NCBI GenBank assembly: GCA_013298205.1
Contig: JAAFJZ010000124.1
Span: forward strand, 1 to 7,299
Source: Cytophagales bacterium
Lineage (GTDB): Bacteria; Bacteroidota; Bacteroidia; Cytophagales; UBA9547
Length of the DNA: 7,299 nucleotides
Direction of reading: 5' to 3'
The notes beneath the pieces were generated by a model. The model saw nothing but the letters and a program-made list of their open reading frames with translations. It was not told the origin of the DNA and made no database searches. How positions within the stretch are numbered: the first letter of the stretch is position 1; every line of letters starts with the position of its first letter. Shown piece by piece: positions 1 to 6,900 of this stretch. The translations under genes were made by a program, and so were the position numbers.

Positions 1-613
1 TACTACTTCTGGATTTGTATCAGGTTCAAACACTATTACTTCTTCTGGTGTTGCCTATTGGGCTGGGCAAGGCAGTGTTATAACCGGATCATCATCACTA
101 ATTTGGGATGAAACAACTAAAAAATTGTCAATTTTAGGTGACGTGAGTAATAATTCTAATACCTATTATGCATTACAAATAACTGGTAGAATGAAATCTG
201 ATGGATTAACAGAATCTTCAGATAGAAGATTAAAATTAAATATCAATACAATTGACCAAGCTTTGAATAAGGTTTTGCAACTAAATGGAGTTACTTATAA
301 TAGGAAAAACAGACCGAATTCTAGAATTGAATATGGTTTTATTGCCCAAGAGGTTGAAAGTGTTGTTCCTGAATTAGTGGATACAGATGAAAAAGGAATG
401 AAATCTGTTCAGTATAGCCATGTAGTTTCTTTATTAGTAGAAGCCATTAAAGAACAACAAAAGCAAATTCAAGCTCAATCTAATATAATTAATGATTTGA
501 AATCACAAATTAATTCTATTGATATGAATAAAATAGAAGCTAATCGTTCTTTAGAAAAAAGAATAGAATATCTTGAGAGTATTTTGATTAAAACCGCTAC
601 GGGCAATAAGTAA
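1..613 (+). CDS. Tail-fibre/adhesin-like protein with C-terminal peptidase S74 (intramolecular chaperone) domain, 5' partial
   Basis: The frame is open from base 2 to the TAA at 611-613, giving 203 visible codons; the true start lies outside the window. The first ~45 residues (VAYWAG..., SSSLIWDETTKKLSILG) resemble the VAYW/LxWD-type repeats that precede the fibre end in Bacteroidota tail-fibre-domain proteins. Next comes an S74 domain with SDRRLK (218-235), YGFIAQEVE, VVPELV and a KSVQYSHVVSLLVEAIKEQ stretch, followed by a Gln/Lys/Ile-rich coiled coil to the C-terminus. In phage endosialidase the matching Ser and Lys, five residues apart, form the self-cleaving dyad; here they are the Ser at 218-220 and Lys at 233-235. 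The family helps a beta-helical fibre trimerise and is then cut off. No type IX secretion tail is visible after the coiled coil. GC is clearly lower than in the PBP/YfhO genes. The domain is confident; whether it serves a prophage, a contractile particle or the cell surface cannot be decided. Confidence 0.88.
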   Translation, partial: TTSGFVSGSNTITSSGVAYWAGQGSVITGSSSLIWDETTKKLSILGDVSNNSNTYYALQITGRMKSDGLTESSDRRLKLNINTIDQALNKVLQLNGVTYNRKNRPNSRIEYGFIAQEVESVVPELVDTDEKGMKSVQYSHVVSLLVEAIKEQQKQIQAQSNIINDLKSQINSIDMNKIEANRSLEKRIEYLESILIKTATGNK

Positions 614-640
614 TATTTCTATTCTTCATACTGATAATTA

Positions 641-688
641 AGCTTTTAGAAAAGAAAATATTTTCAAAACTAAAAAGCTATATTTTTT
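641..688 (+). terminator. Nested AT-rich hairpin and T-run after the S74 gene
   Basis: AGCTTTTAG (641-649) pairs with CTAAAAAGCT (670-679) with one bulged base. The loop contains a perfect 12-base palindrome, GAAAATATTTTC (654-665), flanked on both sides by AAAA. A TTTTTT run follows at 683-688. The position, 27 bases past the stop, suits a Rho-independent terminator for the plus-strand gene. The inner palindrome is followed by TTTTCT on the minus strand, so it might also stop thrB transcription arriving from the right. Stems this poor in GC are weak, so the call is tentative. Confidence 0.45.
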
Positions 689-758
689 GATTTGTATTAT
701 TGAGAGGATTTTATTAAATATAGAAAATTCAAACTTAAAAACTCTTTTTTTATGTTTT

Positions 759-1688
759 TTAGTCCATAATTAAAGGGCCTAAGGGATTTACTTTTGAAAT
801 ATAAACTTCACTACCAATAGCCAACCCGCTAAAAATTACTTGCATGTTTTCTCCTGCACGTCTAGCCGTTTTCTCATCTTTACTTAAAGCAAAAATTGAG
901 GGTCCTGATCCTGAAATACCTGCACCAATTGCACCTGCTTGTAAAGCTGAATTTTTTACTGCATAAAAACCAGGTATAAGAATTGCTCGAGTGGGTTCTA
1001 CTATCACGTCCTGCATAGATCTGCCTATTAAATCATAATCAGAAGTATATAACCCTGAAACTAAACCTGCAACATTACCCCATTGTATAATTGCGTCTTT
1101 TAGTAAAAGTTGTTTTCTTAATATATTTCTAGCATCTTTTGTTTCCACTTCAATATGCGGATGAATAATGGTACAATACAAGTTTTCGGGTGTAGGTAAT
1201 TTTATTACATCCAAAGGATCGTAACTTCTAATCAAAACAAAGCCTCCGTATAATGAAGGTCCTACATTGTCTGCATGCGCTGAACCGCAAGCCAAACGTT
1301 CACCTTCCATAGCAAATGGTAAAAGTTCTTCTCTTTTCAATGGATTTCCCATGAGCTCATTTATCGCAAAAACTCCTGCAACTGCACTTGAAGCACTTGA
1401 TCCTAACCCACTTCCTAAGGGCATTTTTTTATACAAAGTAATTTCACACCCTTGATCAGAGCCAATGTGTTCTAAAAAGTTAATTATAGGTATACCTACT
1501 GTATTTTTACTTGGATCAAGTGGCAAACGACCTTTATCCCCAACAATTTTATTGATTTTTACGCTAGGTTTATTAACTAATTTCACCATGACTTCATCTC
1601 CTGGATTATCTACGGCAAAACCGATAACATCAAACCCACAAGTTACATTGGCTACTGTTGCTGGTGCAAATATTTTTATTGACTCCAT
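759..1688 (-). CDS. thrB: Homoserine kinase (threonine biosynthesis)
   Basis: A complete 309-residue GHMP-superfamily kinase that phosphorylates L-homoserine with ATP to O-phosphohomoserine, the step before threonine synthase, in the cytoplasm. Motif 1 is APATVANVTCGFDVIGFAV (8-26). The ATP-binding loop is PLGSGLGSSASS (90-101), motif 3 is GAGISGSGPS (255-264), and the homoserine-kinase hallmark HADNVGP sits at 138-144. Asn14, Asp20, His138, Arg187 and Arg234 fall where the archaeal enzyme binds homoserine (by recall, not alignment). Length is typical. The ATG at 1686-1688 directly precedes the conserved N-terminal strand, so the start is well supported; no Shine-Dalgarno sequence precedes it. 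Bacteroidota often carry thrA-thrB-thrC together, but here yfhO lies upstream and the convergent S74 gene downstream, so this copy is probably transcribed alone. The family call is strong. Confidence 0.95.
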   Translation of the reverse strand: MESIKIFAPATVANVTCGFDVIGFAVDNPGDEVMVKLVNKPSVKINKIVGDKGRLPLDPSKNTVGIPIINFLEHIGSDQGCEITLYKKMPLGSGLGSSASSAVAGVFAINELMGNPLKREELLPFAMEGERLACGSAHADNVGPSLYGGFVLIRSYDPLDVIKLPTPENLYCTIIHPHIEVETKDARNILRKQLLLKDAIIQWGNVAGLVSGLYTSDYDLIGRSMQDVIVEPTRAILIPGFYAVKNSALQAGAIGAGISGSGPSIFALSKDEKTARRAGENMQVIFSGLAIGSEVYISKVNPLGPLIMD

Positions 1689-1718
1689 TGATTGAGTAAA
1701 AGTTCTTTAATTATTTTG

Positions 1719-1751
1719 CAAATTAAACAAGAATAAGTTGTACTGCAAAAA
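1719..1751 (-). promoter_or_regulatory. Putative Bacteroidota-type promoter for thrB
   Basis: Read on the minus strand, TTTTTG (1751-1746) is followed after 20 bases by TAATTTG (1725-1719). This resembles the TTTG / TAnnTTTG (-33/-7) pair, with one base missing in the -7 element. A start a few bases further on would give a leader of roughly 25 bases before the thrB ATG. No leader peptide or long attenuator stem lies in that leader. The -7 match is imperfect and AT-rich DNA gives chance hits. Confidence 0.3.
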
Positions 1752-1807
1752 GACATAGTTTATAGTTAAGAAGTATTGCAATAAATAATATCTTGAAATG
1801 TTGCTTC

Positions 1808-1948
1808 TTACACCATTTTAGATTAAATTAATTCACTTTTTTAGTAATATATTAAACTAAATACAATCATCAAGCATTTTAAAAAAAAAAACTACGATTT
1901 AAAACTTTAAATTTATTGACTTTTAAAGAAATTAATTTATTGGTGTAA
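1808..1948. repeat. 141-bp intergenic segment bounded by inverted repeats
   Basis: TTACACCA (1808-1815) plus AAATTAATT (1825-1833) on the left have inverted copies AATTAATTT (1930-1938) plus TGGTGTAA (1941-1948) on the right. The gap between the two blocks is 9 bases on the left and 2 on the right. The ends are almost the only GC-containing part. Inside lie a TTTAGT/ACTAAA stem (1840-1861), an A11 run (1881-1891) and a second short palindrome (1897-1912). The segment starts 8 bases past the yfhO stop. No target-site duplication is obvious. It could be a small non-autonomous element, a structured 3' UTR of the yfhO transcript, or chance. Confidence 0.35.
1881..1912 (-). terminator. Weak candidate terminator downstream of yfhO
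   Basis: On the minus strand, ATTTAAA and TTTAAAT (1912-1897) form a short AT-only hairpin. Five bases (CGTAG) then an uninterrupted T11 run (1891-1881) follow. The position after the yfhO stop is right for the end of the PBP-yfhO transcript. The stem is weak and the spacing to the T-run is longer than ideal. Confidence 0.3.
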
Positions 1949-1955
1949 ATTCAAA

Positions 1956-4367
1956 TTAAACACTTTTTTTGTAAGTATCATATAATGTAAAACCCATCAC
2001 TATCGCAATAAATGAAAGTAAAACTAAGGAACAAATAGAGCCTATTTTATTGGCTGAATAATAGGTTTGTGGATTAAACTCAAATGTAATGGTATGCTTG
2101 CCGGCTTCCAGTTGCAAGGCTCTCAAAAGATAATTCACCCTCAAAATAGGTACATTTTTGCCATCTACTTTTGCCTCCCATCCTTTTTCATAATAAATCT
2201 CTGAGAATACACAAAAGGCGGATTGTGAAACTTGAGCTGAGTAAGTCAATCGTCTTGGAGAATATTTATCAAGTGTGATGGAGGCCAAGGTATCAAAATT
2301 TTCTTGTTGTATAGGGAATTTAGACACATCTAGTATGGCTTCATTTTTAGGTTCAAAATTGCTGAGGGCACTAATTTCTTGATTGGGATTATTTACTTTT
2401 ATGATTTTACTTACAAACCAGGCATTTCCTAAAGGTGTAGGCATAAGACTTACAGGTTCTTTTGGGTCGTTGCTAATCATATACTTAGCATTAAGCATTT
2501 GGAATACTTTGATGTTGTTTTGTGCCAAATGTCTTTCTATCACATCTTGGTATCTACGCAGTTTCGCAGGACTATATCCGCCTATGGCTTTGTGAAAAGA
2601 CGCTGTTCTATTTTCATTAAAAGGGTCGTTCATATTAAAAACTCGGTAACTTTTGGTAGTATCTGCCATAATCATCATGTCTATTTCAGAAGGAGTTTGC
2701 ATGGCTTGTGCAGACTTTTTAATGAAGTTTTCTTGGTTTAAATAGCGTTTATCTACATTCCAAAGTTCGGCAAGTGTGATAAAAGCTAAAATAAGTACAG
2801 TTACATTTTGGCTGATTTTACCTTTTAAATTGTAAAATAAAACACCAAATATGGCTCCAGCTATGAGTAAAGTTCGTATGGCATCGTTTCTTAAAAGCGA
2901 TTGCCTATCGTCTCTTATTGCCTGCACCAACCAGTCTCCAGCCATAGACCTAAGGCTTTCATCCGATTCGGCACTAAAGCTCAACATTCCTGATAAAAGA
3001 ACAGCACTACCACAAAAACCCGATAAAATATAGAATGATTTCTGGATTGTTTTCTTCACATTTTCTTTGTCAGGATTCTCAAAAAAGGCTTTTAAGGCTA
3101 ATACAGCAAAGAAAGCTAGGGCAAACTGAATAATGAAAAGAGCCATAGAAGGTGCTCTAAACTTGTTGTAACCTGGCAAGTAATCAAATAGAATGTAATT
3201 TAAAATAGAAAAGTTTTTGCCCCAAGCGAGCAACAATGAAATAGCGGCTAAAGATAAAAACACATATTTGTATTTTTTATCTACCAAAAAAAGACCGATA
3301 ACAAACAAAAACCATACCAAAACCCCTAAATATATAGGACCAGAAGTAAAAGGCATATCTCCCCAATAGAGTGGCAAACGCTGTATGAAATCTCTCGAAC
3401 TTTCTTCTGGCACGCCATTTTCTTTAAGTGCTTTAAATGTAGCAGACGATTTATCTAAAGCACCCGCACTAGAACCTCCATAAAAATTGGGTATCAATAA
3501 AGTAAATGTTTCGGCAATGCCACTGCTCCATTTAAAGGCATAATCTCTATCTAAGCCATCTCCACGTACTTCTTCATTGTTTTCTAAAGGAGTGAGCTCT
3601 GATTTGCCACGAATAGAATATTTTCCATATTCATATATTGTCATTAAAGCCCCTAAATTCGTACCTACTGCCACACCAGCTACCACTGCCATAAACAAAG
3701 TATTGCGCAAAAAGGGTACTATCTTCTTTTCTAAGATGCTAAATACCATGAATACAAAACCAATAATCACGGCACAAATAAGCGCGTAATAGGTAATCTG
3801 TAAGTGATTGGTAGGCAACTGAAGTGCCAAACCCAGCCCCAAAATAGGTAAACCCAGCTTCCATTTGCCTTGGTAAGTAGCTATAATTCCGCCACAAATA
3901 AGGGGTACATAAGCCATAGCGTAAATTTTGGAATTATGTCCTGCTTCTAAACTGATAAATGTAAAAGATGAAAAAGCAAACATAATCGCACCCAAGCCCG
4001 CAAGCCAAGGGCTTAAACCCAAAATCAAACAAAAAATGTAGGCGTTAATGAGCATTAAAAACACACCTGTATACGGATGAGGAACAACATAATGCACAAA
4101 ATGACTTATGTCTCTAATGATTTTATTGCCCGGATGTTCTGTAGAAATCAAATAGGCTGGCATACCGCTAAAAATAGAGTTCGTCCATAGCGGCTCTTCG
4201 CCTGTTTTGGTTCTGTAATCTATAATTTCTTTAGCTGCACCCGACCATTGTTCTATGTCCATTTGTTGCAAAACTTTGCCTTGAAAAAAGAACGGACTAA
4301 AATAAATCCAAATGGCTATTAAGCTAAAAGCTAAGAAGCAGATATGCGGTAAAATCTTTTTAAACAT
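1956..4367 (-). CDS. YfhO-family polytopic membrane protein (probable GT-C-like glycosyltransferase)
   Basis: A complete 803-residue integral membrane protein. After a first membrane segment (about 8-25) comes an extracytoplasmic loop with QQMDIEQW (34-41) and EEPLWTNSIFSGMPAYL (57-73), typical of Bacteroidota YfhO proteins; Asp37 sits where GT-C enzymes carry their catalytic acid. About a dozen further hydrophobic segments follow (roughly 103-140, 150-242, 345-382, 406-463, 497-536). A soluble region at about 540-770 ends in GWEAKVDGKNVPILRVNYLLRA and AGKHTITFEFNP, the usual YfhO C-terminal beta domain, and a last helix at 772-794 precedes a Lys-rich tail. Firmicute YfhO adds sugars from undecaprenyl-phosphate carriers to lipoteichoic acid on the outer membrane face; the acceptor in a Gram-negative is unknown. 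It starts 42 bp after the PBP1A stop with no obvious promoter, so co-transcription is likely. The ATG lies directly before the first helix. Family assignment is strong; activity is inferred. Confidence 0.88.
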   Translation of the reverse strand: MFKKILPHICFLAFSLIAIWIYFSPFFFQGKVLQQMDIEQWSGAAKEIIDYRTKTGEEPLWTNSIFSGMPAYLISTEHPGNKIIRDISHFVHYVVPHPYTGVFLMLINAYIFCLILGLSPWLAGLGAIMFAFSSFTFISLEAGHNSKIYAMAYVPLICGGIIATYQGKWKLGLPILGLGLALQLPTNHLQITYYALICAVIIGFVFMVFSILEKKIVPFLRNTLFMAVVAGVAVGTNLGALMTIYEYGKYSIRGKSELTPLENNEEVRGDGLDRDYAFKWSSGIAETFTLLIPNFYGGSSAGALDKSSATFKALKENGVPEESSRDFIQRLPLYWGDMPFTSGPIYLGVLVWFLFVIGLFLVDKKYKYVFLSLAAISLLLAWGKNFSILNYILFDYLPGYNKFRAPSMALFIIQFALAFFAVLALKAFFENPDKENVKKTIQKSFYILSGFCGSAVLLSGMLSFSAESDESLRSMAGDWLVQAIRDDRQSLLRNDAIRTLLIAGAIFGVLFYNLKGKISQNVTVLILAFITLAELWNVDKRYLNQENFIKKSAQAMQTPSEIDMMIMADTTKSYRVFNMNDPFNENRTASFHKAIGGYSPAKLRRYQDVIERHLAQNNIKVFQMLNAKYMISNDPKEPVSLMPTPLGNAWFVSKIIKVNNPNQEISALSNFEPKNEAILDVSKFPIQQENFDTLASITLDKYSPRRLTYSAQVSQSAFCVFSEIYYEKGWEAKVDGKNVPILRVNYLLRALQLEAGKHTITFEFNPQTYYSANKIGSICSLVLLSFIAIVMGFTLYDTYKKSV

Positions 4368-4409
4368 GAGTAGGGTAATTTGGAATGAATAATAAAATAG
4401 GCTAAATAT

Positions 4410-6764
4410 TTATTCTGGAATATCTGGGCTAGAGGTTTCGGGTACTTCAATCACAGGTACAGAATCTGGTGGAGGCACCATGCCTGAGCTATCTACTTTG
4501 GGCAATACTGTCGTGCAACGGTATCTTACATTGATAGGCACTCTTGGTTTGGCAAAATAGCCCATTTTAATTCCGCTTTGCTTGTCTGCATACACACGCT
4601 CCAAAAACAAACCCATAATAGGCAATGCCGTTCGCATACCCTCGCCCATAGATGAGGTACGAAAATGCACACTTCTATCTTCTGCTCCTACCCAAACTCC
4701 ACCCACAAGTTTATTGGTTACACACATAAACCAACCATCCGAATGGTTGGTAGAAGTTCCCGTTTTGCCACCCAACTCATTTCCTCTCCAAAGCTGGTAA
4801 GGAAAAAGCCCTTGTGCTGTGCCACCAGGCTCCTCAGTGCCTCCTTTTAGCATATGCATCATCAAATATGCCGTTTCTTCTTTAATGGCTTTTTTTCGTT
4901 TGGGGGCAAATTCCACAACGGTTTTTCCATCATGCCCCACGATTTTGGTAATGAATATAGGTTCTGTCCATTCGCCATAATTCATAAACGTACCATAAGC
5001 ACCCACCATTTCATATAGTGAAACATCTGATGAGCCCAAGCCTACCGAAGGCACAGATTTAATCTTACTTTTTATCCCACAACGATGTGCATAAGCTACC
5101 ACACTATCGGGAGTTACCATCATTGTAAGTTTTGCCGTAATAGAGTTTACTGATTTTGCCATCGCTCTACGCAAAGTCATAGAGTCACGTGTATAAATCC
5201 AATCAGAATTTCTTGGCATCCAAGTTTTAGGCTGTCCGTCTTCTTCATAGTTAATCGTAGTCGGCTCATCCAAAATCCTTTGGCAAGGGGAATAACCTTT
5301 ATCTAAGGCTGCACAATACACAAATGGCTTAAATGTAGATCCTGGCTGTCTTTTAGACTGAGACACATGGTCAAATTTGAAATATTTATAATTGATACCT
5401 CCAACCCAAGTTTTGATATGCCCAGAAAATGGATCAAAAGTCATAAAACCCGCTTGAAGAATTTTTTTATAATAACTCAGAGAATCAAAAGAGCTAAAAG
5501 TAGTATCTTGGTCTCCATTCCAAGTAAAAACTTTCATCCGTTTGGGTCTTTTAAGTGCTGCCCAAACCGAATCTTGGTTTTTATATTTTTTCATCAAGCT
5601 GCGGTAGATTTCAGTTTGCAAAAATGCCGTTTCTATAAAATTAGGCAATTCTACTTTATTTTCATCTATCCAAGGTTTCTCATCTTTCCAATGCCTAAAA
5701 AACCTAGCCTGCAACTCTTTCATGTGTTGCATCATGGCAGCTTCAGCGTGTTCCTGCAAGCGAGAGTCTATCGTGGTATAAATCTTGAAGCCATCCGCAT
5801 ACAAATCATACCCTTTTTCATCACACCATTTTTTCAAAAAATTACCCACAATTCCCCTTAAATATGTGGCTGTACCTTCGAGCTGATTATCCACTTTATA
5901 TTCTAATTCCAAAGGTAGTTTTATCAATGAATCTGCTTCCTTTTGGGTAACTATTTTATGCTTAGCCATCAAACCCAAAACCACATTTCTTCTATTTAAG
6001 GCATTTAATGGGTGCAAAACAGGGCTATATAAAGTTGGAGCTTTCAATACGCCTACCAAAACCGCTGCTTCCTGAATAAATAAACTATCTGGAGATTTGC
6101 CAAAAAAAGTCTTTGCAGCCGAGCGTATGCCAAACGATTGGCTACCAAAATCTACTGTGTTCATATACAAGCGCAAAATCTCTTCCTTAGAATAAGATTT
6201 CTCCAGCTTTATCGCCACAATCCATTCTTTAAGCTTAAAAACCACCGTTTTCACTCCAGGAATATAACCCAAAAGCCCCTGACTATCTTTTTTTCTCGTT
6301 TTAAAAAGGTTCTTTGCCAGCTGTTGCGTAAGCGTACTTCCACCTCTTCTATCCCCTTTCAGGCTATACCAAATTACAGAAACCAAGGCACTATAATCTA
6401 TACCCGAATGCGCAAAAAAACGCACATCTTCCACGGCAATCAAACCTTTTACAAAATAAGGCGAGATTTTATTATACGAAACCGGACTCCTATTCTCTCT
6501 GTAGTAACGGCCCAAAAGCTTTCCATCAGCAGAATACAATTCGGATGCAAGCTCCAATGGAGGATTAGCAAGCTCTTTTAAGGTGGGAACTTTGCCAAAG
6601 AGCCACAAAAAATTAAACTCAATACAGAGATAGAATATCAGTAAAAAAGAAACAGAAAGAAAGCTAAATTTTGAAAGCTTAAAAGCCACAGGAGCCGATT
6701 CTTTAAAGCTTTTCAGTTGGTTTTTAAACGACTGATAAACTTGCATCAGTTTAGATACAATCAT
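4410..6764 (-). CDS. mrcA: Bifunctional penicillin-binding protein 1A (class A PBP; glycosyltransferase and transpeptidase)
   Basis: A complete 784-residue enzyme that polymerises lipid II into glycan and cross-links stem peptides in the periplasm. A cytoplasmic N-terminus is followed by one membrane anchor (about 33-57). The GT51 domain shows EDVRFFAHSG (112-121, catalytic Glu112), GGSTLTQQLAKN (141-152) and EKSYSKEEILRLYMN (188-202). The transpeptidase has the active-site STFK (Ser476, Lys479), SVN (538-540) and KTGT (667-670), so all three penicillin-binding motifs are intact. An inter-domain stretch of about 340-440, with RFFRHWKDEKPW and MKVFTWNGDQDT, matches the insertion common in Bacteroidota PBP1A. 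The C-terminus is an acidic, Pro-rich tail (about 763-784). The ATG gives a short basic N-terminus before the anchor and is preceded by an A/T-rich stretch without a Shine-Dalgarno. It is first gene of a likely two-gene unit with yfhO. The gene symbol follows family convention; PBP1A versus another class A paralogue is less certain than the class. Confidence 0.94.
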   Translation of the reverse strand: MIVSKLMQVYQSFKNQLKSFKESAPVAFKLSKFSFLSVSFLLIFYLCIEFNFLWLFGKVPTLKELANPPLELASELYSADGKLLGRYYRENRSPVSYNKISPYFVKGLIAVEDVRFFAHSGIDYSALVSVIWYSLKGDRRGGSTLTQQLAKNLFKTRKKDSQGLLGYIPGVKTVVFKLKEWIVAIKLEKSYSKEEILRLYMNTVDFGSQSFGIRSAAKTFFGKSPDSLFIQEAAVLVGVLKAPTLYSPVLHPLNALNRRNVVLGLMAKHKIVTQKEADSLIKLPLELEYKVDNQLEGTATYLRGIVGNFLKKWCDEKGYDLYADGFKIYTTIDSRLQEHAEAAMMQHMKELQARFFRHWKDEKPWIDENKVELPNFIETAFLQTEIYRSLMKKYKNQDSVWAALKRPKRMKVFTWNGDQDTTFSSFDSLSYYKKILQAGFMTFDPFSGHIKTWVGGINYKYFKFDHVSQSKRQPGSTFKPFVYCAALDKGYSPCQRILDEPTTINYEEDGQPKTWMPRNSDWIYTRDSMTLRRAMAKSVNSITAKLTMMVTPDSVVAYAHRCGIKSKIKSVPSVGLGSSDVSLYEMVGAYGTFMNYGEWTEPIFITKIVGHDGKTVVEFAPKRKKAIKEETAYLMMHMLKGGTEEPGGTAQGLFPYQLWRGNELGGKTGTSTNHSDGWFMCVTNKLVGGVWVGAEDRSVHFRTSSMGEGMRTALPIMGLFLERVYADKQSGIKMGYFAKPRVPINVRYRCTTVLPKVDSSGMVPPPDSVPVIEVPETSSPDIPE

Positions 6765-6786
6765 GAATTATTTTGGTATTAAAGTG

Positions 6787-6794
6787 CAAATCTA
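6787..6794 (-). promoter_or_regulatory. -7 promoter element for the PBP1A gene
   Basis: The minus strand reads TAGATTTG here, a full match to the Bacteroidota TAnnTTTG -7 consensus, and its downstream end is 22 bases before the ATG. No clear TTTG lies at the expected distance upstream, only T-rich sequence (TTTATT), so the -33 box is weak. Location between kdsB and the PBP gene suggests that the PBP1A-yfhO unit is transcribed independently of kdsB. Confidence 0.45.
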
Positions 6795-6900
6795 TAACGA
6801 TTAAATAGAATAAATAAATTTTGTCATAAAAACCTTTGAGAAGCATGGATAAAACAAATTCCTATTATTTGGGAAACCTAAATTACGTGAAAAAAAATAT

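Noticed and set aside
125..127. TTG as a start codon for the S74 gene
   Set aside because: The frame continues without a stop to base 2 and the upstream residues match the repeat type that precedes S74 domains, so this TTG encodes an internal Leu.
1267..1695. Two short plus-strand frames opposite thrB
   Set aside because: Both overlap conserved homoserine kinase motifs on the other strand and have no upstream signals.
5367..5861. Plus-strand reading frame of 164 codons opposite the PBP1A gene
   Set aside because: It lies wholly antisense to the PBP1A inter-domain region, shows no recognisable domain and has a composition typical of reverse-strand translation of a real gene.
6138..6581. Plus-strand reading frame of 147 codons opposite the PBP1A glycosyltransferase domain
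   Set aside because: Antisense to highly conserved GT51 motifs; its Arg/Phe/Ile/Lys-rich sequence has no family resemblance. Shadow frame.
6850..6897. Possible kdsB terminator: TTCC/GGAA stem and an A8 run (T8 on the minus strand)
   Set aside because: The stem is only 4 bp and the T8 run directly follows the stop before any hairpin, so the order is wrong for an intrinsic terminator.
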